From contig NZ_SPHL01000001.1 of the NCBI RefSeq assembly GCF_005844425.1, forward strand, positions 124,001 to 188,000: DNA of 64,000 bases, written 5' to 3'. Shown in pieces: positions 1-9,569 of the stretch. Under the pieces are notes generated by a model. It was not told the DNA's origin. It made no database searches and saw only the letters and a program-made list of their open reading frames with translations. This stretch comes from Anaerofustis stercorihominis (lineage in GTDB: Bacteria > Bacillota > Clostridia > Eubacteriales > Anaerofustaceae). Numbering within the stretch: position 1 is the first letter of the stretch; every line of letters starts with the position of its first letter. The position numbers and the translations under genes were made by a program.

Positions 1-1665
1 AGCGGTGATACAATTTTAGTATCAAATGTTGCTTTATCTGAATTAGACAGTCTATTGACAGACTATATTAAAGCAAATCCGGGAGAAATTGATGTTAATT
101 ATGAAATATCAAATTCAACAGGTTGGACCAATATTTTAATGGTTCTTGTATCTCTTGGATTAATGGGCTTTTTAATTTTTGTTTTCTTCTCTCAACAAGG
201 TGGGGGCGGAAGCAAAGTTATGTCTTTCGGTAAGAGTAAAGCAAAATTATATACAAAAAGCGATAAACAATATACATTTGATGATGTCGCAGGCGCAGAT
301 GAAGAAAAAGAAGAACTTGCAGAAGTTGTTGACTTTTTAAGATCACCAAAAAGGTACATTGATTTGGGAGCGAGAATTCCAAAAGGTGTGCTTCTTGTAG
401 GACCTCCTGGAACAGGTAAAACATTACTTGCAAAAGCAACTGCAGGGGAAGCAAAAGTTCCGTTCTTTAGCATAAGCGGTTCTGATTTCGTTGAAATGTT
501 TGTAGGTGTTGGTGCCAGCAGAGTAAGAGATTTATTTGAAACAGCAAAGAAAAATGCACCATGTATTGTATTCATAGACGAAATTGATGCCGTTGGACGT
601 CACAGAGGTGCCGGACTTGGCGGTGGCAATGATGAAAGAGAACAAACTCTTAATCAACTATTGGTTGAAATGGACGGATTCTCAAATCAAGAAGGAATAA
701 TCATAATAGCAGCAACAAACAGAGCTGATATATTAGACCCTGCTATATTAAGACCGGGAAGATTTGACAGACAAATTCTTGTAGCCCCTCCTGATGTAAA
801 AGGAAGAGAAGATATCTTAAAAGTTCATGCAAAAGGCAAACCATTAGAAGATGATATTGATTTAAGCATTATTGCAAAAAGTACTGCCGGATTTACAGGT
901 GCAGACCTTGAAAATGTAATGAATGAAGCAAGTTTACTTGCTGCAAGAAAAAGAGAAAAGAAAGTTTCTATGAAAGACATAGAAGAAGCTATAAAAAGAG
1001 TTATTGCAGGACCCGAAAAGAAAAGTAAGGTTATTACTGATGAAGATAAAAAAATTACAGCTGCCCATGAAGCTGGTCATGCAATTGTAATGAAGAGTCT
1101 TCCTCAATGTGATGAAGTAAGAGAAATTTCAATCATTCCAAGAGGAATGGCTGCAGGGTATACAATTTCGCTTCCTGACAATGATAATTCTCATATGCCA
1201 AAAGGTAAACTTCTTGATATGATTTGTGGTTTACTTGGTGGTAGAGCGGCAGAAGAAGTTATGCTTGATGATATTTGCACAGGTGCTTCAAATGATATTG
1301 AAAGAGCAAGTAAAATTGCAAGAAGCATGGTAACCGAATGGGGTATGTCAGATTTACTTGGACCTTTATGCTTAGGCAGCGGACAAGATGATGTATTTAT
1401 AGGAAGAGACTTCTTAAGAAGTAAAAACTACGGAGAAGAAGTTGCCAGTGCAATAGATAAAGAAGTAAGAGATATTATAAACGAATGTCATGAAAAAGCT
1501 ATTAATATTTTAGCTGAAAATAAAGATAAGCTTGAACTTATCACAAACGAATTAATCAAAAAAGAAACTCTAACCGGAGAAGAATTTGCAAGTTTATTTG
1601 AAACAGGAAAATATCCGGGGGAAGAAGAAAAAAACAATGAAGAAGAGGACAATATAAATGAATAA
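1..1665 (+). CDS. ftsH: ATP-dependent zinc metalloprotease FtsH (5' end outside window)
   Basis: Membrane-anchored AAA+ protease that extracts and degrades damaged membrane proteins and short-lived regulators. The reading frame is open from base 1, so the true start lies upstream; the TTG at 55 is internal. Visible are the end of the extracytoplasmic region, one transmembrane segment (about 133-195), Walker A GPPGTGKT at 400-423, Walker B (IVFIDEIDA, near 570), the second region of homology ([12 protein letters not shown]) and the zinc-binding HEAGH at 1066-1080. The acidic C-terminal tail ([11 protein letters not shown]) is normal for the family. The last 8 bases overlap the next gene, implying translational coupling. 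Confidence 0.97.
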   Translation, partial: SGDTILVSNVALSELDSLLTDYIKANPGEIDVNYEISNSTGWTNILMVLVSLGLMGFLIFVFFSQQGGGGSKVMSFGKSKAKLYTKSDKQYTFDDVAGADEEKEELAEVVDFLRSPKRYIDLGARIPKGVLLVGPPGTGKTLLAKATAGEAKVPFFSISGSDFVEMFVGVGASRVRDLFETAKKNAPCIVFIDEIDAVGRHRGAGLGGGNDEREQTLNQLLVEMDGFSNQEGIIIIAATNRADILDPAILRPGRFDRQILVAPPDVKGREDILKVHAKGKPLEDDIDLSIIAKSTAGFTGADLENVMNEASLLAARKREKKVSMKDIEEAIKRVIAGPEKKSKVITDEDKKITAAHEAGHAIVMKSLPQCDEVREISIIPRGMAAGYTISLPDNDNSHMPKGKLLDMICGLLGGRAAEEVMLDDICTGASNDIERASKIARSMVTEWGMSDLLGPLCLGSGQDDVFIGRDFLRSKNYGEEVASAIDKEVRDIINECHEKAINILAENKDKLELITNELIKKETLTGEEFASLFETGKYPGEEEKNNEEEDNINE

Positions 1666-2050
1666 AGAATTAACTGTCGGATTAAAAAATGAAAGAGAAA
1701 TGGTTGTAAAGGAAGAACATCTTGCATGTTCAAAAGGAAGTGGAGCTGCAAAGGTTTTTTCAACTCCTGATTTGCTTTTACTTATGGAAGGCGCTTGTTT
1801 TAAACTTGCAGAAGAATACTTAAATGAAGGAGAATCAACTGTTGGAACTTTAGCAAACTTTAAACATCTTGCTGCAACACCACTTGGAATGAAAGTAAGA
1901 TGTGAATGTGAGCTTATAGAAATTGACAGAAGAAGATTAATATTTAAAGTCGAAGCTTATGACGAAAAGGAGAAAGTCGGTGAAGGAATTCACGAAAGAT
2001 TTATCATAAACAAAGAGAAGTTTGAAGCAAAGGCTGAAAGTAAAAAATAA
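1658..2050 (+). CDS. Hotdog-fold thioesterase family protein (FlK-like)
   Basis: A 130-residue single hotdog domain resembling the fluoroacetyl-CoA thioesterase-like (FlK) family, which hydrolyses small acyl-CoA thioesters or acts as a housekeeping thioesterase. The pattern that suggests this is the [21 protein letters not shown] helix (a run split here only for description), the [19 protein letters not shown] strand-turn and the final strand with [15 protein letters not shown]. The ATG lies inside the 3' end of ftsH in another frame. Substrate is unknown; no acyl-CoA pathway gene is adjacent. The co-transcription with ftsH is inferred from the overlap. Confidence 0.8.
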   Translation: MNKELTVGLKNEREMVVKEEHLACSKGSGAAKVFSTPDLLLLMEGACFKLAEEYLNEGESTVGTLANFKHLAATPLGMKVRCECELIEIDRRRLIFKVEAYDEKEKVGEGIHERFIINKEKFEAKAESKK

Positions 2051-2083
2051 AATATAAAATATAAAATATAAAATATAAAATAT
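2049..2083. repeat. Tandem repeat, 5 x 7 bp (AAAATAT)
   Basis: Five perfect head-to-tail copies of AAAATAT start on the stop codon of the thioesterase gene. This looks like slippage-prone AT satellite DNA; it lies just upstream of the terminator. No function is evident. Confidence 0.9.
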
Positions 2084-2127
2084 ATTGTAATAATGCTGAT
2101 ACTTATGGTATAGATTTAGGAACATAT

Positions 2128-2175
2128 AAACATTAATACATATTAATCATTTTATGTATTAATGTTTATTTTTTT
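2128..2175 (+). terminator. Rho-independent terminator of ftsH-thioesterase unit
   Basis: Perfect 14-bp stem (AAACATTAATACAT at 2128-2141 with its complement at 2154-2167), 12-nt loop, then a run of eight T. The stem is AT-rich but long. Confidence 0.75.
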
Positions 2176-2220
2176 TCTCTTTATTCGTATATTATACTTT
2201 TTACATGTTCTATTTTAATA

Positions 2221-2248
2221 TGTCATAAAAAGTATACTTTTTATGACA
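2221..2248. promoter_or_regulatory. 28-bp perfect palindrome, candidate operator
   Basis: TGTCATAAAAAGTA is followed directly by its exact reverse complement, with no spacer. There is no T-run behind it, so it is not an obvious terminator. It sits 130 bp upstream of the ligase-like gene in an otherwise AT-rich stretch of 200 bp (2178-2378) in which I see no gene. Confidence 0.5.
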
Positions 2249-2378
2249 AAGATTATTTATCAATTGTTATTAGTGTAAGTTTATTAATATGGTAATAAAT
2301 ATAGTTAAAATGTATTAAATGATTAGACAAGTATATTATTTTATTATTATTGAAATATAGAATGAAAAAGAGGTGTTA

Positions 2379-3743
2379 ATGAAAGAAACAATAGAAAAGT
2401 ATCAAGATATATTTACAGAACATTTTTTATTGATTTTATTATTATTTTCTCTTGTTGCATTGACAATTACGGGAATAGGAAGCCGGGAAATGGTTGGTTT
2501 AATTGGATGTATTCTATGCGTAGTAGCATTGACAAAGGATTCAGTTTTTATTGATCCATGGATTTTATTTCCGTTATTAATTTATGAGATTTTTAGCGCG
2601 TTATCTTCCATAAGTATTTTCGGTGATGTTTTTCATGGTTTTTTTAATACTCAAATCATATATCCGGTCATATATGTCTTTTTGTCACTCTTAAAAGACA
2701 GTGAACGTTTATGGATGCGCAGATTATGTGTTTTATGGGCAGGACTTATTTCGTGTTATGGAATTTTAGATTTTATATATTCTTCTTTTAACGGAGAGAT
2801 TTTTAGACTTGAAACAATGTTAGGGAATCCAAATGCTTTAGGATGTTTTTTGGTTGTTGCATGGTTTTCGTTAAAGGTTAGTGAAATAAATGAGATAGAA
2901 ATAAATATTGTAAGCAACATTATAAGCAGGTTGGAACCTTTAATACTTACAGCTTTAGCTTTGACGTTATCCATGGGAAGTTTTCTTTCAATGATATTGG
3001 CTACAATTATATTATTAATTCAAAAAGCTCGCATTTATAATAGGAAAGAATTAATTTCATTTGCTTTATTGACGATAGCTAAAAATATTTGTGGGATATC
3101 TGCAGGTATTATAATCTATTTTTCCGTAACTTTTGCGAATACTTTTTGGATTGCTTGTCTGACGATAATATATGTTTTTTTATTATCATTTTATTGGTAT
3201 TTAATGGACGATTTTCTTAGAAAATATAAAAAAATTTCTTTATTAATATTTGCCAGTGGTTTGTTTTTTGTAATAGCTGCTATATTCATACGTACAAACG
3301 CCGTAGCAACTTTTATTGAAAGATTTAAGATGATGGAAAATGGGTTAGGATATATTTTAAAAAATCCAATTATAGGGGTCGGACCATATCAGTGGAGATA
3401 TTTAAATTTGTATGATAGTGATATGTATTTTAATACATGGCATATTCATAATTCGCTTATTCATATAGGTGTTGAATTGGGTTTGGTTGCCTTATTAATG
3501 ATGGTAATAATTATAATTCGTATATATATGAAAGGAGGAGATGGTATTGTTGGTTTTTCTGCATTTTTCTTTCATAATATGATTGATGTGAGTTTTTTTT
3601 ATCCATGTATTACGGTTTTAACCATATTAACTACTGTAGGTTCTAATAAAGAAAAATATGAAATGGGTCGTTGTAGTAAAAATATTTTTTTTCTTGTTTT
3701 TTTTACTGTTTTTCTTTGTACAGGTTTTCATGATATTTTTTAG
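2379..3743 (+). CDS. O-antigen ligase/polymerase-like membrane protein (Wzy_C type)
   Basis: A 454-residue polytopic membrane protein with about ten to twelve hydrophobic segments. Two hallmarks of the O-antigen ligase/Wzy family are visible: LGNPNALGCFL (a conserved early loop) and the late periplasmic-type loop PIIGVGPYQWRYLN followed by HIHNSLIHIGVELG, where the histidines and the glycine match the Wzy_C signature. Such proteins polymerise or transfer surface glycans at the outer face of the membrane. I chose the ATG at 2379 because GAGG at 2370-2373 gives a good ribosome binding site; a GTG at 2373 is in frame but overlaps that site. The amidase gene follows after 12 nt, so the two are probably co-transcribed. 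No glycosyltransferase genes are nearby, so the substrate is unknown. Confidence 0.75.
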   Translation: MKETIEKYQDIFTEHFLLILLLFSLVALTITGIGSREMVGLIGCILCVVALTKDSVFIDPWILFPLLIYEIFSALSSISIFGDVFHGFFNTQIIYPVIYVFLSLLKDSERLWMRRLCVLWAGLISCYGILDFIYSSFNGEIFRLETMLGNPNALGCFLVVAWFSLKVSEINEIEINIVSNIISRLEPLILTALALTLSMGSFLSMILATIILLIQKARIYNRKELISFALLTIAKNICGISAGIIIYFSVTFANTFWIACLTIIYVFLLSFYWYLMDDFLRKYKKISLLIFASGLFFVIAAIFIRTNAVATFIERFKMMENGLGYILKNPIIGVGPYQWRYLNLYDSDMYFNTWHIHNSLIHIGVELGLVALLMMVIIIIRIYMKGGDGIVGFSAFFFHNMIDVSFFYPCITVLTILTTVGSNKEKYEMGRCSKNIFFLVFFTVFLCTGFHDIF

Positions 3744-3755
3744 AAAGGGATAGAT

Positions 3756-4430
3756 ATGATACAAAAAGAGAAAAAATTTTTTCCGATATGGTGTATTTTG
3801 TGTTTTTTCTGTTTGTTGTGTGTAGCTTCGATAATAGAATGGAGAATGAATGTACATGGGCTTCCTGATAATGTAGGGCATAAACTGACTTTAGAAGAAC
3901 AAGTTGAAATCATTGCTGATAACAGCTCCATGATTAAATATGTTTACTTAAGCCCGAATGCAACATTCCCGAGAGAAAAAAAGATAAAAAAAATTACAAT
4001 ACATCATATGGCAGGAACGATTTCTTTAGAAAGATTAGGAGAAGTTTTTGCGGACCCAAGCAGACATGCTTCTTCAAATTATGCCATAGATATAAATGGT
4101 AATGTCGGACTTTATGTTGAAGAGAAAAATCGTGCATGGACATCGTCAAGTCCTCAAAATGATAATCAAGCAGTTACCATAGAAGTTGCAAATGACGAGA
4201 ATGGTGGAGAATGGCATGTTAGTGATGAATCTTATCAAGCACTCATTGAATTATGCGAAGATATATGCCGTCGAAATGAAATAAAAGAATTAATATGGAC
4301 GGGCGATGAAACAGGGACGCTTACTATTCATAAATTTTTTAATACAGAAACAGAATGTCCGGGACCTTATTTGGAAAGTCTTATGGATAATATTGCAAAT
4401 GAGGTTACAAAGCGGTTAAATGAATCGTAA
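3756..4430 (+). CDS. N-acetylmuramoyl-L-alanine amidase (Amidase_2/PGRP fold), membrane-anchored
   Basis: Cleaves the amide bond between MurNAc and L-Ala of peptidoglycan. Residues 8-28 form a single N-terminal membrane anchor; the catalytic domain follows. Zinc ligands expected for T7-lysozyme-like amidases are present: His in ITIHHMAGT, His in TIHKFFN and Cys in TECPGPYL. SNYAIDINGNVGLYVEE and the tryptophan in NRAWTSSS also fit the family. AAGGGA at 3744-3749 serves the ATG. It lies between a glycan ligase-like gene and a cell-wall-anchored protein gene, which fits a role in wall remodelling. Confidence 0.88.
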   Translation: MIQKEKKFFPIWCILCFFCLLCVASIIEWRMNVHGLPDNVGHKLTLEEQVEIIADNSSMIKYVYLSPNATFPREKKIKKITIHHMAGTISLERLGEVFADPSRHASSNYAIDINGNVGLYVEEKNRAWTSSSPQNDNQAVTIEVANDENGGEWHVSDESYQALIELCEDICRRNEIKELIWTGDETGTLTIHKFFNTETECPGPYLESLMDNIANEVTKRLNES

Positions 4431-4487
4431 TATAATAAAATATGATTTATGTAAGTTTTTAATAAAAGTGGGAGGAATTTAGTTATT

Positions 4488-4943
4488 ATGCAAAATAAAA
4501 TTAAAAAAATTTCTGGAATATTATTGGTTGCAATAATTTTGTGTTTGCCCAACTTTGTATTCGCAAATTCGATTATCAAAGAAAAGGTCAAAACATTGAG
4601 TAACGATAATGTGTTTGCTTATTATAATTATTATGGTACAGAAAATCCAAAAGATCCGTATAGCAATGAGGATCCGAAAGATCCATATAGCAATGAAGAT
4701 CCGAAAGATCCATATAGCAATGAGGATCCGAAAGATCCGTATAGCAATGAGGATCCGAAAGATCCGTATAGCAATGAGAATTCAAATGATGTTTATGACA
4801 ATTCAGAACATAATTATAGAAAATCCGAAACGCCTAAGACGGGAGATAAGATAAGTATTAACACATACATAATTATTTCATTATTAAGTATTATTGCTTT
4901 GAGCGTAGCTGGAGAAATGGCAAAAAGAAATATAATTAAATAA
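4488..4943 (+). CDS. Small secreted repeat protein with sortase-type C-terminus
   Basis: 151 residues: signal peptide (1-26, predicted cut after VFA), a short linker with several Tyr, five near-identical 9-residue repeats (DPKDPYSNE, first copy NPKDPYSNE), then TPKTGD followed by a 20-residue hydrophobic stretch and KRNIIK. TPKTGD plus membrane span plus basic tail is a recognised variant of the LPXTG sorting signal, so the protein is probably linked to the cell wall. The repeats are acidic and rich in Pro and Asn, as in stalk-like spacers; there is no globular binding domain. A ribosome binding site (GGGAGGA) lies at 4470. No sortase gene is in the window. Confidence 0.75.
   Translation: MQNKIKKISGILLVAIILCLPNFVFANSIIKEKVKTLSNDNVFAYYNYYGTENPKDPYSNEDPKDPYSNEDPKDPYSNEDPKDPYSNEDPKDPYSNENSNDVYDNSEHNYRKSETPKTGDKISINTYIIISLLSIIALSVAGEMAKRNIIK
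4644..4778. repeat. Five 27-bp tandem repeats inside the surface protein gene
   Basis: Five in-frame 27-bp units (consensus begins GATCCGAAAGATCC and ends TATAGCAATGAG); copies 2-5 differ from each other only at two third-codon positions. The low divergence points to recent expansion by slippage or recombination. Confidence 0.95.
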
Positions 4944-4971
4944 GAAAACGAGTGTTATACTCGTTTTCTTA
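4941..4971. terminator. Bidirectional terminator between convergent genes
   Basis: 13-bp stem TAAGAAAACGAGT (4941-4953) with its complement at 4959-4971 and a 5-nt loop. A and T runs flank both sides, so it can serve the surface protein gene and spoIIE. Confidence 0.8.
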
Positions 4972-7332
4972 TTCATATAATTCTTCTCTTACTTTAACTA
5001 CAATTATACTTACATCGTCTTTAAGCTTTCCAAGACTTCTTGCATAAGCTTCATTAAACAGTTCATCAGCAATCTTTTGAGGATTTCTATATTCCATGTT
5101 AAGGATTTTTTCTTTTATAAGTTCTCTATCGTTCATAAATGCTTCTAAAAAGCCGTCACTTACCATATAAATATAATCATTGTTTTTTAATTTTATGGTC
5201 TCTTTTGCTATATCTATATTTTCTATTATTCCTATTGGAAGAGCTTGGGCAGAAAGACTGGTTACTTCACCCTCTCTTTTTAAGTAGCTTTCAGTTGCTC
5301 CTGCTTTTATAAATTCAGCTTTTGCTGTAAATAAATCAAAAAGTATAATATCGAGTGTAGAAAAAACTTCTTTTTCTTCAAGAGATAAAATTGTATTTAT
5401 AGTGTTTATGCTGTCAATTTCTTCGCTTTCACATCCAAGCATTTCTTCCAGAAGATTTAACACTCTTTCACTTTGCATATTTGCTTTTTCTCCCGTTCCC
5501 ATTCCATCGGCAAGGGCAATTAAATGTTTGTTTGTAGGAAGAATTATATTTGAGTAATTATCTCCGCATTTCTCTTTATCGTTTCTTTTCCCTCTTTTAA
5601 TTCCAACGCTTAAAGAGAAAGGCATTCTTTCCGTAAAAGTATATTCAAAAGCTTCAAGAGAGGATTCCGTGAAAGAATCATAATCATACATGATGTTTTT
5701 ATCTAATATCTCACTTAAAAGTAAAGGTACGGTTATTCTATATTCTTCGGAGGATAGTCGTTTGCTTGTTTTAATGTATATTCTCATTTTTCCCTGAAAA
5801 TCTTCCAAGACTACACTTTCTTTTACTATAATTCCCATAGCAAAAAGGCTTTCTCTTATATTTTCTTCATCTTTTGAAAAGTAATTTAATCCCTTTTTTA
5901 TGTTTGTATAAATATTGTCTAAAGTTTTATTTATGCTTTTGAATTCTATTTTCATAAGTTCTTTGAATTTAGAAAGTTTATTTTTGTAATCTTTTTTTAT
6001 TTTGAGATTGTCACACAAGTAAGATGCGCTTTTAAAAATAAAGAAGTTATATTTGCATTTATTTACAAAACTTTTTGGTAAATCTTTTTTTGATGTTATT
6101 TTACCATTATATGTATCAAGTATTACTTGAGAAAAGTTTACAAAGGTTTCTTTTCCGTCTTCATTCCAACACTTAGCAAAGTTTTCGCAGTTTGTGCATA
6201 TGTCGGCAGTTAGAACTTTGCAAATGCTTTTTGTTATATTCTCATTTTTTTCTTCTTCCTCTAAGGTTATGTTATAACTTACTTCGTTTATCATGTTTTT
6301 CTTATTTTCAATTTCTTCTTTTATTGCTTTTTTTATGGCACTATTAAATATATTTCCGTGAAAATCTTTTTGTTTTATATTTACCAAATTTAAAATTTTT
6401 TGATTAAAAGTTGTTGATACAATAAGAAAAATAATACCTGCAATTAATACATCAATTACCGGGATAGTAAACATAATACTTTTATTTACATAGCAAGAAA
6501 GGGTAAGAGTAGTAAATATAAATACCAAGGTGCTTATTCCTCTTGATAAATTTTTTGTCATTGAAGAAAATAAAGTAGCTACTGTAAAAATTAAAATTAT
6601 ATCAGTGCTGTATCCACCTTTTAGAGTAAGTAGAATACTTCCTATAAGTGAAAAACTAAGGCAAAGGCTTAATGAAAAGTAGGTAGATACAAAAAGCAAC
6701 ATAAAAGAGGTTATAATAAGAGCAATGGAAACTGTAAATATTTTTATATCACTTAACCCCAGTACTATTATTGAAAAAATAATAGACAGGCTTATTGCTT
6801 CAAAAGAGGAGAATTCTTTTTTTAAATCAAAATTTTCTATAAGATTATAAGAGGTATTAAAAACAAAAAATACCAATATTAAACTTAAACTTTCAATTAA
6901 TGAATAAACATTGTTAATGGGTGGGTTTTTAAAAATATAATTAACAAAGAAACCGCTTAACAAAGTAATAAGGGCACATATAACAGAATATGTGCTTTTA
7001 TTTTCATTTACTATATAATTTTGATTTACAATAAGCATAAAGCAAAATGCAATAATTAATCTAAAAGCTGATGTTATATTTAAAGTAAAAGCCGTTAACA
7101 CTGTCATAATGATTAAAGGTAAATTATTTAATTCCTTTTTATAAATTATAAAAGCACCAAATCCAAAGACAAACGGCAAAGTATAAGAAAAGAAAATACA
7201 AAAGCTATTTAATATTGACATAACAAGCATAAAAACATTGCGATAAGTTAAAAATTTATTTTCTTTTCTTTTATTTTTTGAATTTTCAGCGTATGTATTG
7301 TTGATTTTTAGTATACCTTCTCTACTTATCAT
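4969..7332 (-). CDS. spoIIE: Stage II sporulation protein E, PP2C-type phosphatase
   Basis: In sporulating Firmicutes SpoIIE sits at the asymmetric septum, binds FtsZ and dephosphorylates SpoIIAA to release sigma F in the forespore. The protein has about ten N-terminal membrane spans (residues about 40-310), a central cytoplasmic region with several cysteines (CTNCENFAKCW) and a C-terminal PP2C domain with LIALADGMGTG, YMVSDGFLEAF and LKDDVSIIVVKV, including the metal-binding aspartates. Of two in-frame ATGs I take the one at 7332 (start MISREGIL): GGGAGG lies 7 nt before it, whereas the ATG at 7347 overlaps that site. 787 residues is typical. No consensus Spo0A box is visible upstream. Confidence 0.93.
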   Translation of the reverse strand: MISREGILKINNTYAENSKNKRKENKFLTYRNVFMLVMSILNSFCIFFSYTLPFVFGFGAFIIYKKELNNLPLIIMTVLTAFTLNITSAFRLIIAFCFMLIVNQNYIVNENKSTYSVICALITLLSGFFVNYIFKNPPINNVYSLIESLSLILVFFVFNTSYNLIENFDLKKEFSSFEAISLSIIFSIIVLGLSDIKIFTVSIALIITSFMLLFVSTYFSLSLCLSFSLIGSILLTLKGGYSTDIILIFTVATLFSSMTKNLSRGISTLVFIFTTLTLSCYVNKSIMFTIPVIDVLIAGIIFLIVSTTFNQKILNLVNIKQKDFHGNIFNSAIKKAIKEEIENKKNMINEVSYNITLEEEEKNENITKSICKVLTADICTNCENFAKCWNEDGKETFVNFSQVILDTYNGKITSKKDLPKSFVNKCKYNFFIFKSASYLCDNLKIKKDYKNKLSKFKELMKIEFKSINKTLDNIYTNIKKGLNYFSKDEENIRESLFAMGIIVKESVVLEDFQGKMRIYIKTSKRLSSEEYRITVPLLLSEILDKNIMYDYDSFTESSLEAFEYTFTERMPFSLSVGIKRGKRNDKEKCGDNYSNIILPTNKHLIALADGMGTGEKANMQSERVLNLLEEMLGCESEEIDSINTINTILSLEEKEVFSTLDIILFDLFTAKAEFIKAGATESYLKREGEVTSLSAQALPIGIIENIDIAKETIKLKNNDYIYMVSDGFLEAFMNDRELIKEKILNMEYRNPQKIADELFNEAYARSLGKLKDDVSIIVVKVREELYE

Positions 7333-7496
7333 ATTAAAGCCTCCCATAAGTTATATAAAAATTATAAAAAGCCTCGTTGGTGAAATTTGATGAAAAAAAG
7401 AATAAAACTAAAAAAAATAAAAAACCCTTTAAGTATTTGTATTTAATTTGCTAATATTATATACTTACAGTGTAAATTAACTTAGAGGATAAAATC

Positions 7497-9560
7497 ATGT
7501 TAGTAAATGGAAATGAAATAGAAATTTTAGCACCTGCGGGTAATTTTGAAAATTTAAAAACAGCGGTATTAAGCGGTGCGGATAGTGTATATTTGGGACT
7601 TGGTAATTTTAATGCAAGAAGAAATGCGAAGAATTTTTCAACATTTGAAGAGGTAAAAGAAGCGGTTGATTTTTGCCATTTAAGAGGTAAAAAAGCTCAT
7701 GTAACTTTAAATACTCTTGTTTATGATAATGAAATAGAAAAGTTAATCGAAGAAGTTGAAATGATTAATAAAGCCGGCTTTGATGCTATTATAGTTCAAG
7801 ACCTTGGAGTAATAAACATATTAAAGCAAATATCTCATGTTCCTCTTCATGCTTCAACTCAGCTTAGCGTTCATAATGTAAGTGATGCGAAAAAGCTAAA
7901 GGAAATGGGTTTTGACAGGGTTGTGTTATCAAGAGAATTATCTCTTGTGGAAATTCAAAGAATACTTGATGAAGTAGATATTGAAGTTGAAATATTTATG
8001 CACGGAGCGTTATGCATGAGCGTTTCTGGACAGTGTTATTTTTCTTCTGCTCTTGGAGAAAGAAGTGGAAACAGAGGTTTATGCGCAGGGGTATGCAGGC
8101 TTCCTTTTTATGTGAATGATAAAAACAGATATAACTTATCTTTGAAAGATGCTTGTTACATAGATTATATTGATACTTTTGCAAAAATGGGTATTGCATC
8201 TTTAAAAATAGAAGGAAGAATGAAAAGCAACGAATATGTGAAAAGCGTTGTTTGTGCCGTTAAAGATGAAGTTGAAAAAGGATATTATAATAAAAGACAA
8301 CTTGAAAGTGTATTTTCAAGGAGCGGTTTTACAGATGGATATATAACAGGAAAAAGAAATGATATGTTTGGTATAAGAAGCGAAGAAGATAAATCTTATA
8401 CTAAACAAATAAGTGAAGAAATTAAAAATATGGATATTGAAGAAGAAAAAGTTAAAGTTAATGTGACTTATGACTTTTCTTTAGGTGAAAAAGCATATGT
8501 TAAAGTAACCGATGAAGAAGGGGTATCGGTAGAACAGTTTGGTCCTATAATAGAGCAGGCGAAAAATAAACCTACTTTAAAAGAAAATATAGAAAAGAAT
8601 TTAAGTAAGTTTGGTGAAAGTATATATTACGTAGATAAAATGGATGGAAATACTGATGATAATATTTTTATTCCGGTATCAGCTATTAATGAAATGAGAA
8701 GAAATGCCATAAAAGAAATGGACAGTATAAGACTAAACAGGTTTAAAACTTATGATATAGATACGTTAACGAAGATTAATAAGAAAGATATTGTAAGAGA
8801 ACATAAAAATATTGCTGTATTAAGTAATATAAATTTATTAACAAATAAAGTTTTAAATTACTTTGATATTATATTTGTTCCATTATTTCAAGTTAAAAAT
8901 ATATCTAAAGATGTAATAGAAAAGTATAGTGAAAAGCTTGGGGTAGAAATACCAAGAATTTATTTTGACAGGGAAGATAATATAGAGTCAATGCTTGATA
9001 CTGTAGAAGAGATTGGAATAAACAAAGCCTTATCTCATACCATAGGTAAAATATACTTAGCCGATGAAAAAGGATTTGATGTATATAGTGGGTTTGGCAG
9101 TAATATAACAAATTCATACAGCATAGATATACTTGAGAAAAATATTAACAATTTAAAAAATATTACTTTATCTTTTGAAAATACCGTAAATAATATAAAT
9201 AAAATAAAAACAAATACTCCTTTATCTGTAATAGTTTATGGATATTTACCTCTAATGACTGTAAGAAACTGTCCCGTTAATGAAGAAGTAGGATGTAAGA
9301 ATTGCAATAAAAATAAAAGCCTTACGGATAGAATGGGTAAAAAATTTAAAGTTAAATGTAACGGACAAACCAGTGAAATTTTCAACACATATCCCGTATG
9401 TATATTTGACAAATTAGATAAACTAAAGGATAATATTGATAGAGTATTCTTATTTACAAACGAGAATAGTAAAGAAGTTGATATTGTAATTGATAAATAT
9501 TTGAAAAAAGAAAGATTAGCAGAAAGTACTAAAGGTTGTTATTTTAGGAAGTTATTATAG
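7497..9560 (+). CDS. U32 family peptidase / RlhA-like 23S rRNA hydroxylation protein
   Basis: 687 residues with an N-terminal U32 barrel (ILAPAGNFENLKTAVLSGAD) and the U32 signature EIFMHGALCMSVSGQCYFS followed by RGLCAGVCRLPF. The cysteines of this signature are shared with RlhA and TrhP, which act in RNA hydroxylation, so 'collagenase' is only the historical label. Length and a C-terminal region with a CPVNEEVGCKNC cluster resemble the long RlhA-type members (DUF3656-containing). An AGAGGA site precedes the ATG. The PHP gene follows after 9 nt with its own GGAGG, so both probably form one unit. Confidence 0.85.
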   Translation: MLVNGNEIEILAPAGNFENLKTAVLSGADSVYLGLGNFNARRNAKNFSTFEEVKEAVDFCHLRGKKAHVTLNTLVYDNEIEKLIEEVEMINKAGFDAIIVQDLGVINILKQISHVPLHASTQLSVHNVSDAKKLKEMGFDRVVLSRELSLVEIQRILDEVDIEVEIFMHGALCMSVSGQCYFSSALGERSGNRGLCAGVCRLPFYVNDKNRYNLSLKDACYIDYIDTFAKMGIASLKIEGRMKSNEYVKSVVCAVKDEVEKGYYNKRQLESVFSRSGFTDGYITGKRNDMFGIRSEEDKSYTKQISEEIKNMDIEEEKVKVNVTYDFSLGEKAYVKVTDEEGVSVEQFGPIIEQAKNKPTLKENIEKNLSKFGESIYYVDKMDGNTDDNIFIPVSAINEMRRNAIKEMDSIRLNRFKTYDIDTLTKINKKDIVREHKNIAVLSNINLLTNKVLNYFDIIFVPLFQVKNISKDVIEKYSEKLGVEIPRIYFDREDNIESMLDTVEEIGINKALSHTIGKIYLADEKGFDVYSGFGSNITNSYSIDILEKNINNLKNITLSFENTVNNINKIKTNTPLSVIVYGYLPLMTVRNCPVNEEVGCKNCNKNKSLTDRMGKKFKVKCNGQTSEIFNTYPVCIFDKLDKLKDNIDRVFLFTNENSKEVDIVIDKYLKKERLAESTKGCYFRKLL

Positions 9561-9569
9561 GAGGTAACT

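Noticed and set aside
4644-4778. CRISPR-like array
   Set aside because: The 27-bp units are directly adjacent without spacers and keep the reading frame of a surface protein.
7348-7496. Spo0A box upstream of spoIIE
   Set aside because: No good TTCGACA/TGTCGAA match in the gap.
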